NCBI RefSeq assembly: GCF_000003815.2
Contig: NC_049984.1
Location: 7,924,604 to 7,988,603, forward strand
Direction of reading: 5' to 3'
Length of the DNA stretch: 64,000 nucleotides
Origin: Branchiostoma floridae
Lineage: Eukaryota > Chordata > Leptocardii > Amphioxiformes > Branchiostomatidae
Shown: positions 1-9,500 of the stretch, piece after piece
How positions within the stretch are numbered: position 1 is the stretch's first letter
Layout of the letters: every line of letters starts with the position of its first letter
Position numbers and translations under genes: made by a program
Notes under the pieces: model-generated
Databases searched by the model: none
Told to the model about the DNA's origin: nothing
The model's input: only the letters and a program-made list of their open reading frames with translations

Positions 1-350
1 TTTTGCTTTGTGCAACTTACTTCTAAACTCAGGTTGCACAGGGTGCAACTTAGATTTTGAGCCTCTGAACTTGATTTTGTTCTCAATTTACTTGGAAGAA
101 ATAAATGGACTGAGTCAGCTCTTTTTCATATCAGCCAAAATTGTATGTATTGTACCTTATTTTCAGAAGTTAGTGAATTGTAGGTGGTGCAACTTGAAAT
201 TCAGTTGTGCAACCTAGTTTTTGCCCCAGGTTGCACACTGTGCAACTTGGCTCAGAAAAGTATTTTGTACACTGCATTAAACCTAGACATTTTTGCATTT
301 GATATATGGAAAGATGAATCAGAATTATTGTACAGCGACAGCCATGAGCA
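1..350 (+). repeat. Dispersed repeat rich in TTGCAC/GTGCAA motifs, copy 1
   Basis: This AT-rich block contains several short palindromes built from GGTTGCAC and GTGCAACC. A diverged copy lies in inverted orientation at about 32352-32668 inside a PPP4R1 intron; the blocks around 181-280 and 32360-32455 align closely when one is reverse-complemented. Short open frames here are uninterrupted by chance and resemble no known protein. It sits in the intron downstream of the last visible KIF15 exon. I did not recognise the family. Confidence 0.7.
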
Positions 351-410
351 TCAAAATCTTAGCATTTTGGTCTGAGAAGGAAGCATGAACATCAGGAAAA
401 CTCTTCTTAC

Positions 411-487
411 TATGCAAATATTGTTCCATTGTAGCCACCAACACAGCTCTCAATTATTTTCTTCCCCACTGCACCAAAGACAGCTTC
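411..487 (-). CDS. KIF15: KIF15 coding exon 4 (leads into P-loop)
   Basis: This 77-nt exon encodes EAVFGAVGKKIIESC and VGGYNGTIFA, with the donor GTAAGAAG splitting the following Tyr codon. It corresponds to ESVFATVAKSIVESC and MSGYNGTIFAY of human KIF15. Confidence 0.9.
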
Positions 488-1558
488 CTGGTTAGAAATA
501 AAACAAATATGTGTCAGACATCAGTAAGACTGGCAAAATAACTTTTACAGGCCTATTTCCAAAATTCTACAGGTAAGATCATCTTCTGATGGGTGTGTTT
601 GTGTGCATGTGCGTGTACTTGAATTTTTCTTTAACATTAGACAACACCTACTTGATTATATGTATGACATGCATCCATTCTTGTCTGTTCAAAAAAGTTT
701 TCAACCAAACTGTGAATCATATAAAGGAGTTGCAAAATAAGTAAATATCTGCAATGAAGTGAAAAAAATGTCAGAAAGTTAGGATTAGTGAGTCTATAGA
801 TTAGTCCCTGACCTGGGTTGTATTGATGTCAGCCACATGGTCAAAAGTGTATCTTCTGGGGTCTGGTTTACAGTCCATGACAATGACGTTGGGAGCCTGC
901 ACAGCGAGACACATGCTCTGTTCGTAACTGTTGTCTGGCTCATCTGGAGGCCGCACACGCACGTACACCTTGATAGAGTCTTCTTCAGTACTGTGTGGTT
1001 CGTGAAATCACAAACATAAGTGCACGAAATGTCAAAATTATTTTATCCCATCTTCTAGGCAGGGCTCAAAATACCCACTACATTCTGAAAAAAATGAGGG
1101 TCTGCATGGGGGGATCCTGTCAACGTTTAACATCTGGCAACTCTTAGTGGTAGAAGTAACGTTAGTTGTACATTTAACATTATGAGATGTTGCTTTAAAT
1201 TACATATCTAAGAGTGAACATTTATTTTGAAGTTTATATCATTTTAAATGAGAAAAATTATGTGATATGGAACATGCCATACCTTGTCACTCCTGCCTTG
1301 CCATCTGTGGAGGAAAAACAAGACACATTTTTACGGGACTGTACAGTATAGTTTAAATCTTTGCAAACTAAAGTGTATTTATAATCTGCTGGTGTGATGA
1401 ACAGAGAAGTTACCCACTGCAATGTGGCTTCCAAGACTAGCTTTCTAAAACACTAGTAAATGTCAACTCAAGTGAAATATCCGCCATAATTTTTTCCACA
1501 AATTTTTGAACGAGCCGAGACGTGTTTTTCTATCTTCCTTACCTGTTGTCGGCGCCAT
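411..1558 (-). CDS. KIF15: Kinesin-like protein KIF15 (kinesin-12), 5' part, truncated by window edge
   Basis: Four coding exons read leftwards: 1543-1558 (16 nt from the ATG), 1283-1304 (22 nt), 813-990 (178 nt) and 411-487 (77 nt). They join in phase to 97 codons plus two bases. The protein begins MAPTTDGKAGVTSTEEDS, then enters the kinesin motor domain: IKVYVRVRPP (first beta strand), YTFDHVADINTTQ, and ESCVGGYNGTIFAY, which leads into the P-loop GQTGSGKT expected in the next exon. Human KIF15 has the same landmarks (IKVFVRIRPP, FTFDHVADVDTTQ, GYNGTIFAYG) and also starts MAP. KIF15 is a plus-end-directed spindle motor that helps keep bipolar spindles. The next exon is not in bases 1-410, which hold a repeat, so it lies outside the window. 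All introns have GT-AG ends. The 16- and 22-nt exons are inferred from phase and splice sites. Confidence 0.9.
813..990 (-). CDS. KIF15: KIF15 coding exon 3 (motor domain start)
   Basis: This 178-nt exon encodes EEDSIKVYVRVRPPDEPD through YTFDHVADINTTQ. The acceptor is AACCACACAG and the donor is CAG|GTCAGG. It gives the clearest kinesin-12 match in the window. Confidence 0.93.
1283..1304 (-). CDS. KIF15: KIF15 coding exon 2 (22-nt microexon)
   Basis: The acceptor is TTTTTCCTCCACAG and the donor is AAG|GTATGG. It encodes DGKAGVTS across both junctions. It is only 22 nt, so it is the weakest of the four exons, but it is the piece that makes the phase of exons 1 and 3 compatible. Confidence 0.65.
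1543..1558 (-). CDS. KIF15: KIF15 coding exon 1 (start codon)
   Basis: The ATG is at 1558-1556 and the donor is CAG|GTAAGG. It encodes MAPTT plus one base. The start is supported by the MAP beginning of vertebrate KIF15 and by the position beside the shared promoter. Confidence 0.75.
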
Positions 1559-1922
1559 AATTCGCCTCTATATACCCTCTACGGCACACACACACTTTCA
1601 CAAAGCCTTGGTTGAACTGTTGTCCAGCCAAAATGTAAAACAACAGAATTAAAGGACGTTAGAGACAACTGAAAAAGTAAATTTGCTTCTTCTAAAAACT
1701 TGAACAATGGCGGGTCGTCTAAGTGACTTGGTCATGTGATGAAATTCATGACTATGATTGGTCAGATTGAAATTTGAAATCTTATCACGTGATAAGTTTA
1801 ACCTCTGACACTAGAATCGCAGGTCAAATACCTTTCACCTCTGACCCAAAGGTAGCGTCTTTTTTAGTCAATTCATATTCTTTGCAAGGTTTTGGCCAAT
1901 CTTTCGTTAATTTTAGGTAGCT
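1559..1922. promoter_or_regulatory. Bidirectional promoter between KIF15 and KIAA1143
   Basis: The two start codons point away from each other and are only 364 bp apart, so both 5' UTRs and promoters must share this stretch. Visible elements are AACAATGGCGGG near 1704-1715 (YY1-like), an ATTGG CCAAT box near 1757 and a perfect 16-bp palindrome CTTATCACGTGATAAG at 1781-1796 centred on a CACGTG E-box. No TATA box is obvious. Factor assignments rest on motif resemblance only. Confidence 0.75.
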
Positions 1923-2036
1923 ATGGCTGGACGCGGACGCCATGGTGTGTCATTTTCCAAACCTTCCGAACCAAGCTTCATCAAACAGTTCAAGGAACGC
2001 GTAGGATACAAGGAGGGACCAGATATCAACACAAAA
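1923..2036 (+). CDS. KIAA1143: KIAA1143 exon 1
   Basis: The exon runs from the ATG to the donor AAA|GTGTGT and carries 38 codons in phase 0. It holds the conserved FKERVGYKEGP core, which fixes the start codon. Confidence 0.9.
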
Positions 2037-3574
2037 GTGTGTAACGTTAACCCCCCTCCCCAATGATTTTGCTTGTGATTTGTGCATCCTCCTCTTCTCC
2101 TGCTCATTTGCGGACTTTCCCATGAACTTATTTAATTTTACACATTGCCGAAGTATTTGTTTATGTATATGTTTCGCATAGTATTTGTATATAACGTTAC
2201 CTTTCAGAGTTTGTTTTTCCTCTCAAATTCTATTTCTCCCTGGCCCTTTGACTTTGACTCTGCCCTGCAGCCCCTGTAACTACTGTTAATATCATAATAT
2301 CTGCAAGGTGTTCTAGGCTGTGTCCTTTTGATGGATTTTTGTGAATTTTGGTATATGCGTAGTTATTGAGATCCAGAAGGAACGTAGTTATTTGGATCCC
2401 GCAAGGTGTATTTTCCAGCACTGTAGCATCAAAGGATGATACCTCTTCCTGAAAGTAGTGTGGTATAACCCATGATGGACAGCTGGTAAGCGATCCTTAC
2501 AATGATCCTTCATTTTGTTTTAACCTTTATTTATTCATGAAAGCTCAAATCGGCCTGTAGGCCGCTTTTCATTGAGGTCATGAGGGAAGATGCAAGGGTC
2601 AGACAAAGTATATAACAGAGAGATACAGTTACATCATTTAGAGTCCTTATAGTCTATATTAACAATAATACACAATTTTTACATACATACACAGAGACTG
2701 CTACATGATTCAAAGTTGAGGAAGCTGGGATTGAAGAAAGAAGGGAAGGGTCAGATTGCTAACAGTGTAACATCTGTGATGGCTTGCTATGGCATTAAAA
2801 ACTTTATTTTACTGGAGATGTGAGATCTTTGATTTCTTGTTTCAGAAAGCAGCAGAGAAACCACCAGATGAAGAGGAGGATGCAAGGGATGACAGAGATG
2901 ATGAGAAGCCAACAGTAGTAGTGTTGGGGAAAGGAGACCTCACCCAGGAGGAGGCTGAAAAATGGGAAGAAGAAAAGGAAAAGAAAGATGAAGGTGAGAT
3001 AAAACTCTTGACAGGTGTGAGTCAAAAGTTGGTTTGTGCCCGTTAGTTGGTGTGTAGTTTAACTAGCACTCAACAGTGTATGTATGTGAGCAAGTTACAA
3101 TACATGTAGCATGCGTAGTGATTGGTTGTTGAAACCCAGGCTGTTGTCGTTCAACCGACATGTACTGGGATGTTAAGCTGTGGTTTATGTTGTTCGAGTA
3201 CTTGTCAAAAAGAGTATTACATGTCGGAATTTCTCCGTACATGCATACACTTCTCTGTACAATGAACCTGTAAATACTGTACCTAGCATGTCTCCTCCAC
3301 CGCAATCAGTGGAAGAAAGGTATTGGTTCAAGATCACTTTTTTTAGATATGTCTAACACTATTATGTTAATCTTTTCCAGCAACAGCAATAGCTGAGGGC
3401 AAAATCACATTCAAGAAGCCAGTAAAGAGGTCGGCCGAGGACCAGTCAGAATTAAATGCCAGCACATCAAAGAAGAAGAAAGACGACAAACCTGACAAGA
3501 AGAGTAAAATGAAGAAAGTGAAAAATTCTAGTTTGTTATCTTTTGGAGACGATGAGGAAGAAGAGGATGGCTGA
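1923..3574 (+). CDS. KIAA1143: KIAA1143-like protein, complete
   Basis: Three coding exons, 1923-2036, 2846-2993 and 3381-3574, join to 456 nt (151 aa plus stop); human KIAA1143 is about 154 aa. The N-terminus carries the family signature VSFSKPSEPSFIKQFKERVG then YKEGPDINTK. The middle is acidic with PTVVVLGKGDLTQEEAEKW, and the C-terminus has GKITFKKPVKR, a lysine-rich run and the conserved ending KNSSLLSFGDDEEEE. Phases are 0 then 1, and the acceptors are TTCTTGTTTCAG and CTTTTCCAG. The protein is small, highly charged and probably largely disordered. No biochemical function is established for the family. It is divergent from KIF15 and convergent with PPP4R1. A polyadenylation signal follows the stop by about 93 bp. 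Confidence 0.93.
2300..2790 (+). repeat. Nested dispersed repeats in KIAA1143 intron 1
   Basis: Bases around 2330-2400 and 2750-2790 resemble 34390-34445 and 34670-34700 (shared phrases such as GAATTTTGGTA and AACATCTGTGATGGCT). Between them, 2515-2660 matches another family whose second copy is at 21403-21540 (shared GCTTTTCATTGAGGTCATGA). The simplest reading is one repeat inserted into another. The families are unidentified; the inner one could be the 3' tail of a non-LTR element. Confidence 0.55.
2846..2993 (+). CDS. KIAA1143: KIAA1143 exon 2
   Basis: It encodes the acidic linker (PPDEEEDARDDRDDE) and the conserved VVVLGKGDLTQEEAEKW. The donor is GAAG|GTGAGA and it ends in phase 1. Confidence 0.92.
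3381..3574 (+). CDS. KIAA1143: KIAA1143 exon 3 and stop
   Basis: It encodes GKITFKKPVKRSAED, a Lys-rich segment and the terminal SSLLSFGDDEEEEDG. The stop TGA is at 3572-3574. Confidence 0.92.
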
Positions 3575-3666
3575 TGGAAATACACTGAATCCTCAATAAC
3601 TGATGTTGGCATGGTAACTTAACCTGTGTTATAGAAGCATGAAGCTGCCAAAGCATGGTCACTGTA

Positions 3667-3672
3667 AATAAA
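3667..3672 (+). terminator. Polyadenylation signal of KIAA1143
   Basis: AATAAA lies 93 bp after the KIAA1143 stop codon and is followed by T-rich sequence (near 3690-3705). It is the nearest canonical signal. Confidence 0.7.
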
Positions 3673-4199
3673 AGTACATATGTTGACATTCTCTTAATGT
3701 TTTATTGATGTGCTTTGATAATAAAAATGAAAATAACCACCACTGTATCTTGTGTGGTTTGTTAAGATGACTTCGTGCCTGAATGAAAGATGTCTACCTG
3801 AAAACTTTCTAGGTCTCATCTTACTTTCCTATAAATGCATGGTACCAAGGTGCTTTCCATAACTGCTAATTCATTAAAAAATACAACTTGGTTTATTCCC
3901 TACCACCCAAGGTACCAGCCCAACCGAAGCTCGGAGCACCCCTAAACCCAGGAGTGATGATGTACCATATTGTATATTTGCCACTCTCTAGTCAACAATC
4001 AACATTCAAGTGTCTCATGATGTCTAACTTACTTTCATTATTCTTATATAAACTAACATTCCTTGACTCGTGCATGAGCTATCGGTTACATGTTCCGTGT
4101 ACACGTGCCTACACATGTATATTTCTTTTTGGTTTTTACTTGTGTGTCTTCAATATGGGTCATTATTTTTCAAATGTTCTAGAAGCAATAAGATCAACA
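3673..4199. other. Convergent intergenic interval
   Basis: This lies between the KIAA1143 polyadenylation signal and the inverted AATAAA pair. It is AT-rich. Overlapping open frames at 3888-4333 show no family resemblance or codon structure, and I see no gene here. Confidence 0.6.
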
Positions 4200-4255
4200 A
4201 AATAAAGACAAGAAAACTCCATCATTGTTACCATAATTCAATGTTGTCTTTATTT
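4200..4255. terminator. Inverted repeat with AATAAA on both strands between convergent genes
   Basis: AAATAAAGACAA at 4200-4211 and TTGTCTTTATTT at 4244-4255 are a perfect 12-bp inverted repeat around a 32-bp loop. Each arm places AATAAA on one strand, so the stem could serve as a two-way polyadenylation site for KIAA1143 (distal) and PPP4R1. If used by PPP4R1, its 3' UTR would be about 2.1 kb. Use as a signal is inference. Confidence 0.4.
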
Positions 4256-5806
4256 GCTTACAATAATCACCTAGAAAAGTCTGAGAGAAAGACTTTGGAA
4301 CCTCTGATACGGAGGTCAGTATCCCTGCATTGATTGTTATCTAATTACACATGTAAAAGGTCTATACAGGCATATTTGCACCCTTCTTTACACAATTTTT
4401 GCACAACAATGTAGGATGCAAAATGTACAGATCCAACACTTTCGTCCAATGTTTCCATTGCAATAAGTCTAAAAATCTTTCTACTATACAAAGGTAAGGT
4501 ACTTATCAGTGAATGTTTTCCTAACTATATAGTACTGCAGCCAGATAACTACTTAACAAGTGCACTGAATCAGTTTATTCTAACATTCTCTTTTGATTGT
4601 ACAGCTACGTGTAAAAAAACTTCCTTTGGCCAGATCATGTCAACCTATGAATGTCACCACCTCCATGTTTGAAATAGTCGCTGTTTGGGAAGGATATGGC
4701 ATTCTGTCACATAGTGATACAATTGTAATAATGGCACGCTCCTCGAGAGTGCTGCCCCAAAAAATAAAAGTCACAGTTTGTTCGGAGTAGGCATCTTGGA
4801 CTGCGGAATACAAGACCCGTGTCTTTATTTTAGATATGCTACACTCGAACAATTAATTCATGAATTGATCTGGCCAATATAAGTAAAGAAGTCTCCATCT
4901 CTAGATCTGGGATATACCATAAAGAACATGTCATAACAATTACTGGGAATCAAAAAAAAAATTGTGGCAAGCATATCTACTAAATACCTAATGATACAGA
5001 TGTAATATTTGTGTATACTTAAATGTTATATGTGGCTATAGCTTGAGGCTTAAAAACAAGGGAGGGCTCCCTTGACACAAATATCTAGAAACCCTGAAAC
5101 TGTTTCGTTACTGTGTTGGTGAATAGCTTAGTCCCTATCAAGCTGAGGTAGACCAAGACCCAAGTATACGGGCAACACAGCTACGATAGAGGCCTACGGA
5201 TACTGAAAAATCATTGAAAACTTCCAACACATAGGTAAATGAACATGGAAATGATTCAAAAGTTCAAAGTCCTAAATCAAAACCACAAATTTCCTATCAA
5301 AGCCATTTCTTTTACTCATAGAGAACAACAGAATCAGTGTTTCAGATGCCTGTATTTTAAACATTTGCAGAAAAGCAAGGGATAAATCAATGTAACGCGC
5401 CACTATAGTTCGGCAATTGATGGAAGCAAAAAAATCACATTCCACAAACTGATACACATACAACAAAGTTAATTACTGTAATACATGGACAATTAACTGC
5501 GACAAGCCAGACATACTATCAGTAAACTTGGCCCCCTATGTTTGTGCTTTTGTGAGTGCTTCGAATTTGATTAAAAAAGGGGAATACAGTTCCAGGAAAG
5601 AGTTTGTTCTAATGTTTGTCATCTTGTGATCTGGATCTAAAAAGCACAATGGTCCCATTTAACATCTTATGTAACATAGGAATGCAGACAAAAACATATC
5701 TAATCTCAAAAGAACAGGATGGCCAAAAGCACTTTGAAGAACACAATTTATGTTAAATATCCTGTCACAGTGTACCAGTAATAATTCACAACTTGGCAGC
5801 TTTATC

Positions 5807-5961
5807 TCATAAGACGACCATTGCACGTTTGCTACGGGTTGGATGACATGTTCCCTGGAAAGACTGTGGCATGGGCGGGACGACAGAAGTTGCAGCTTTC
5901 CCTGTTTCCATGGCGATGGGAGCACCATTTCCGCCTTTCCCAGTCGCCATCATACAAGGTC
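5807..5961 (-). other. Candidate alternative last exon of PPP4R1
   Basis: A good acceptor (CTTTCTCTGATTGAAG) precedes a GC-rich block. Read in phase 1, the phase in which exon 19 ends, it gives 50 residues before a stop, including METGKAATSVVPPMPQSF. Exon 20 also contains a GTGAGG donor just before its own stop; splicing from there would add only DLV before a stop. So this may be an alternative C-terminal exon, a 3' UTR exon, or neither. No homology was recognised. Confidence 0.3.
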
Positions 5962-6040
5962 CTTCAATCAGAGAAAGAACAAAGTATGATTAAACAATTG
6001 CTGTAGTGTACACTAGCCAAGTGCATGCTATAGGCTAACT

Positions 6041-6229
6041 CCAGGGCTGTCTCCAGGACCAGTCCCTCCATCCTGGGACGGAAAGTTGCTTGTTGGGACA
6101 GACGAAAAGTCATAATAAGAAACAGATGTATTTTCTTAAGCTCAAAATGACATATAACAGCAAAATTCAACTACATGGGCTCCAAAGCAATGGAAGGGTG
6201 GAAAAAAGTTAACCTGCAGACAGCCCTGC
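6041..6229. mobile_element. Short fold-back DNA element (CAGGGCTGTC ends)
   Basis: The ends CAGGGCTGTCTCCAGG and CCTGCAGACAGCCCTG are inverted repeats enclosing about 150 bp with no coding capacity. A related end (GAGACAGCCCTG) occurs near 19227. The terminal CAGGG suggests a hAT-like non-autonomous element, but no clear target-site duplication was seen. Confidence 0.6.
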
Positions 6230-6357
6230 TCAAAATGATTATACATTTCAGCAAAAATGCAAGCCTTATCAAAGCTGTACAGCACTACTACTAGTACTAT
6301 CTATCGAAAAAGCAGCATACTTCAAAACAAGCATTACGCTTTGAGGTCTGCCTGCTT

Positions 6358-6515
6358 TTACACAAATGTTTTCCTCACCACATCGGGGGAGTTGGTGCGG
6401 GGGTTGGGGGGAAGACTGGCGTAGAAGCGGACATCCCTGTCGGTGTCCATCTTCAGGATTTCTATGGCATGCAGCAGGGTCTCGTGTTCTGGGTTCTGTT
6501 CACTGGAGAAATAGT
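6358..6515 (-). CDS. PPP4R1: PPP4R1 coding exon 20 and stop (residues 997-1048)
   Basis: It encodes DYFSSEQNPEHETLLHAIEI and LKMDTDRDVRFYASLPPNP, ending VVRKTFV with TAA at 6360-6358. Human has the matching DYF start and MDRDSDVKYFASI. A GTGAGG donor at 6378-6373 lies just before the stop, so the last seven residues may be replaced in a spliced form. Confidence 0.9.
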
Positions 6516-9500
6516 CTGAAACAAGAGACAAACAATGTAAAACAATGATTACACAGTTGTAGTGACATGAATGGCATGAAATGGTCCAGTGAATAGGTTT
6601 GCAGGCACAAGATGGAGGGGTCATGAATTTCATTCCTGACTAGATGTTGCATTGTTGGGAAAGGTATTTTTGATGACCCACATTTCACCCAGATGTGAAA
6701 ATGGGCACCTGACTTCAATTGGGGAGGTAAAAGGAAGTGGAATGTGAGAAATGGGCTTCAAGTTCCAATACAGTGCCCTAGACACAGTACATTGACAACC
6801 AAGTACCCCTACCTTCTAGTAATATGAATTTCAAGTTCATGGGTCTACAATTAACTCTTCTCTTACATTAAGACAACTGTGCACTACTGACATACATTGT
6901 TGAGGAAAGCAAATTACTTAGATCAATTGAGTTGCTAAAGCATAGTGTGATTTAGTAGACCTCATCTGACAAATGACAGCTTGCACACTGACCTCTGGGG
7001 AGTACGGCCTGGGACAGAGTCTTTCCCAGGACAATCCTCACATTTGGCACCGGGTCAGAGGTCAAGGTCAGCAGACTGGGCAGCAGGTGGTGAGCGAACA
7101 GCGAGGGACGGATGGACTCATCTTCTAACAACACTGCACACAGGAAGGCAAACCTGGAAGGGGGGGAGGGTGGCAGAAATTATATCATACTTGTAGGTTT
7201 GAGTTTCAGTTTATTTAGATCCACTATTACAAAAAGAGGCTATTCTTCCTGTGGTCTATCCATATTTATATAGTACATTCATACTTACAAAGTACAATTA
7301 AAAACATATAGAGACATACAAAGTTACAGTAGGTAGCAAAATGGTCTTGAGGTTGGGGTTCTGGGTTTGAATGTGTAACGGGCCATAATGCTACACCCTT
7401 GGAAAAGGCACTGAGGACCTATCTCACCACTCAACTCAAGCCAAAATGAGCGCCTAAGCTTTCTTTCATTAAGGTTGTCTCATCAGATGGTATGTAAAGC
7501 CCATGTTTGAGGCGAGTCACATTAAAGATCCCTGTACAGTTTTAAGAGTAGGGGTCCTTCCATGTGTGAGTGGATTAAACCTTGTAGTCCAGTCTAAAGC
7601 AGCTTGCACTCACTGTACAATACTGGTGTTTCAAACCTAGAGGTGGTTTACCAGTAGTGCGAAACAAAATGGTACATACGTCTGTCGGCGCTGCCATCTG
7701 CGGCTCTGTGCATAGTTGGTGATGAGGTCAGTCAGGAAGTGGAACACCAGGGCGTCGTCATGGTCCTCCTGCAGCTGCTTCGTCAGCACGGCCACCTGGA
7801 CAGGTGAGGAGAACAACAGGTGGGTTAACAGGTGAACACAACAGGTAGGGAAACAGGTGGGTAAACAGGTGAACACAGCAGGTGGGTAAACAGGTGCAGA
7901 ACATAGGTGTTTGGGGACGTTCTTATGATTCTCACCCAACTTTTCTACTGTCCAACTCCAGTCTTTGTCATCAAGTCATTGCTTCTGTGATGCCATCCAA
8001 TGCAGATAGAAAATGTGACTCGCTAAGCAGTGTGCAGAAATTACAGTGCATAATAAGACATAATGTCACAGAGACGGTAGAATGCTAACCCCTTCACGAA
8101 GGCTGGGAACGTCCAACTTTTGTGTTCAAAATTTCAGTTCAACTTTGCTTCCAAACAATTTTAGCCCACACAGATAAACTTTCAAGCTAACCACTGATTC
8201 TGTTCTAACATTTAACAGACATTTCATGTCCCCATAAAGACAGTAGACCTCATGTCTGTCATGCGAGACAGAGTTATCTGGAGGGACTTGTCATATTGTC
8301 ATAGTGTCACCAGATGGATGACTGAACTGAACTGATGAAGAGCACTTACCAGTTTGTAAGCGATGAGCCTGACATCTGAGACCTTGTCCCCTGCTAGAGA
8401 GAGTGCCACTGGACACACATGCTCTGCCAGCTCAGACGCTGGGAACAGGTCACCGAGCTGCATCATTTGTCTGAAGGAAACATGTTCAACAATATGTTAA
8501 ACATACATCTGTCTAGAGGGTCATCAGCTATGAGAAACATTATAGATTTGGCCTTAGGTTCTAAGAATCTATTTTTGTTGATTTGGCCGTGTGCTTTACA
8601 CAAGAAGCTAAATAAATAAATAAGCTGTGGACCAAATGTATCACACTAGAGCTAACTCCAAAAATCGTTACCATAGCAAGTCCAGAACACTAGATATCAA
8701 AACCAGAAATTCTGCTGCAGTACCAGAGGAAAACAGAGGTCACCAAGGGGCCCAGAACCGAATCCTTTCTGTTTTTGCGAACACCTAACAATATACTATA
8801 TCAGAAATATCTTTTCATGCCTTCTGCAGTTAGGCTGTTTACAAATACACAGAGACATAACCTACTTGTCAAAGGTAATCATAGCTTAGCTTTAGTTCAA
8901 ACCTTTTCACATGCTATGATTTTTACTTACTCTGCCAGTTCATATCTGAACCTCCAGTTCCGGTGGTTGTCTGTGTTCAAAAACTCGATCAGTCGTGCCA
9001 AATACTCCCTCCTCCTCTCTGGGAGCAGTCTCTGTAACAACAATAAGGTGGTCTTGTGGTTAGTGTTGTTGACTTGAATCTTAAGGATCTGGGTTTGATT
9101 CCCTAGCATGCCTTAGTGTTGTACTCCTGGAAAAGTCCCTTAACACGTATTTCCTCCCTCGACTCAAGTGACAGTGAGTACCCAGCATCTGTTAGGGAGG
9201 TCTTCTCAGATAGGACAGTTTCAAGGGAGCCACCCCACGAGAACTTCAATGAATCCATTGCAATTATGGATAAGAGTAGAGGTCCATCCAAGTGTGAGTG
9301 GATCAAAATGTACATATCTTGTACTTGTGTAGCTTGCACTTACTGTGCAAAACAAGTACATTATGTCTTTAGGTAGTTTGCTGTTTATGCAGAACAAACA
9401 AACAAAAGGACACTCTCATTCTAAGGATAACTAGGATAAAGAACAAGCAATTTCAAACCACAGATGCACAAGATTCACAACAACTCACCCTAAGAAAATC

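Larger units (their letters stand above)
4256..6357 (-). other. Downstream flank / probable 3' UTR of PPP4R1
   Basis: No recognisable gene lies here. It probably contains PPP4R1 3' UTR, depending on which AATAAA is used. It includes a fold-back element at 6041-6229 and a GC-richer block at 5807-5961 with a good splice acceptor (see the separate entry). Confidence 0.5.

Noticed and set aside
9040-9110. A functional tRNA gene
   Set aside because: A and B boxes are present, but the cloverleaf is not intact and the sequence continues into a repeated SINE body.
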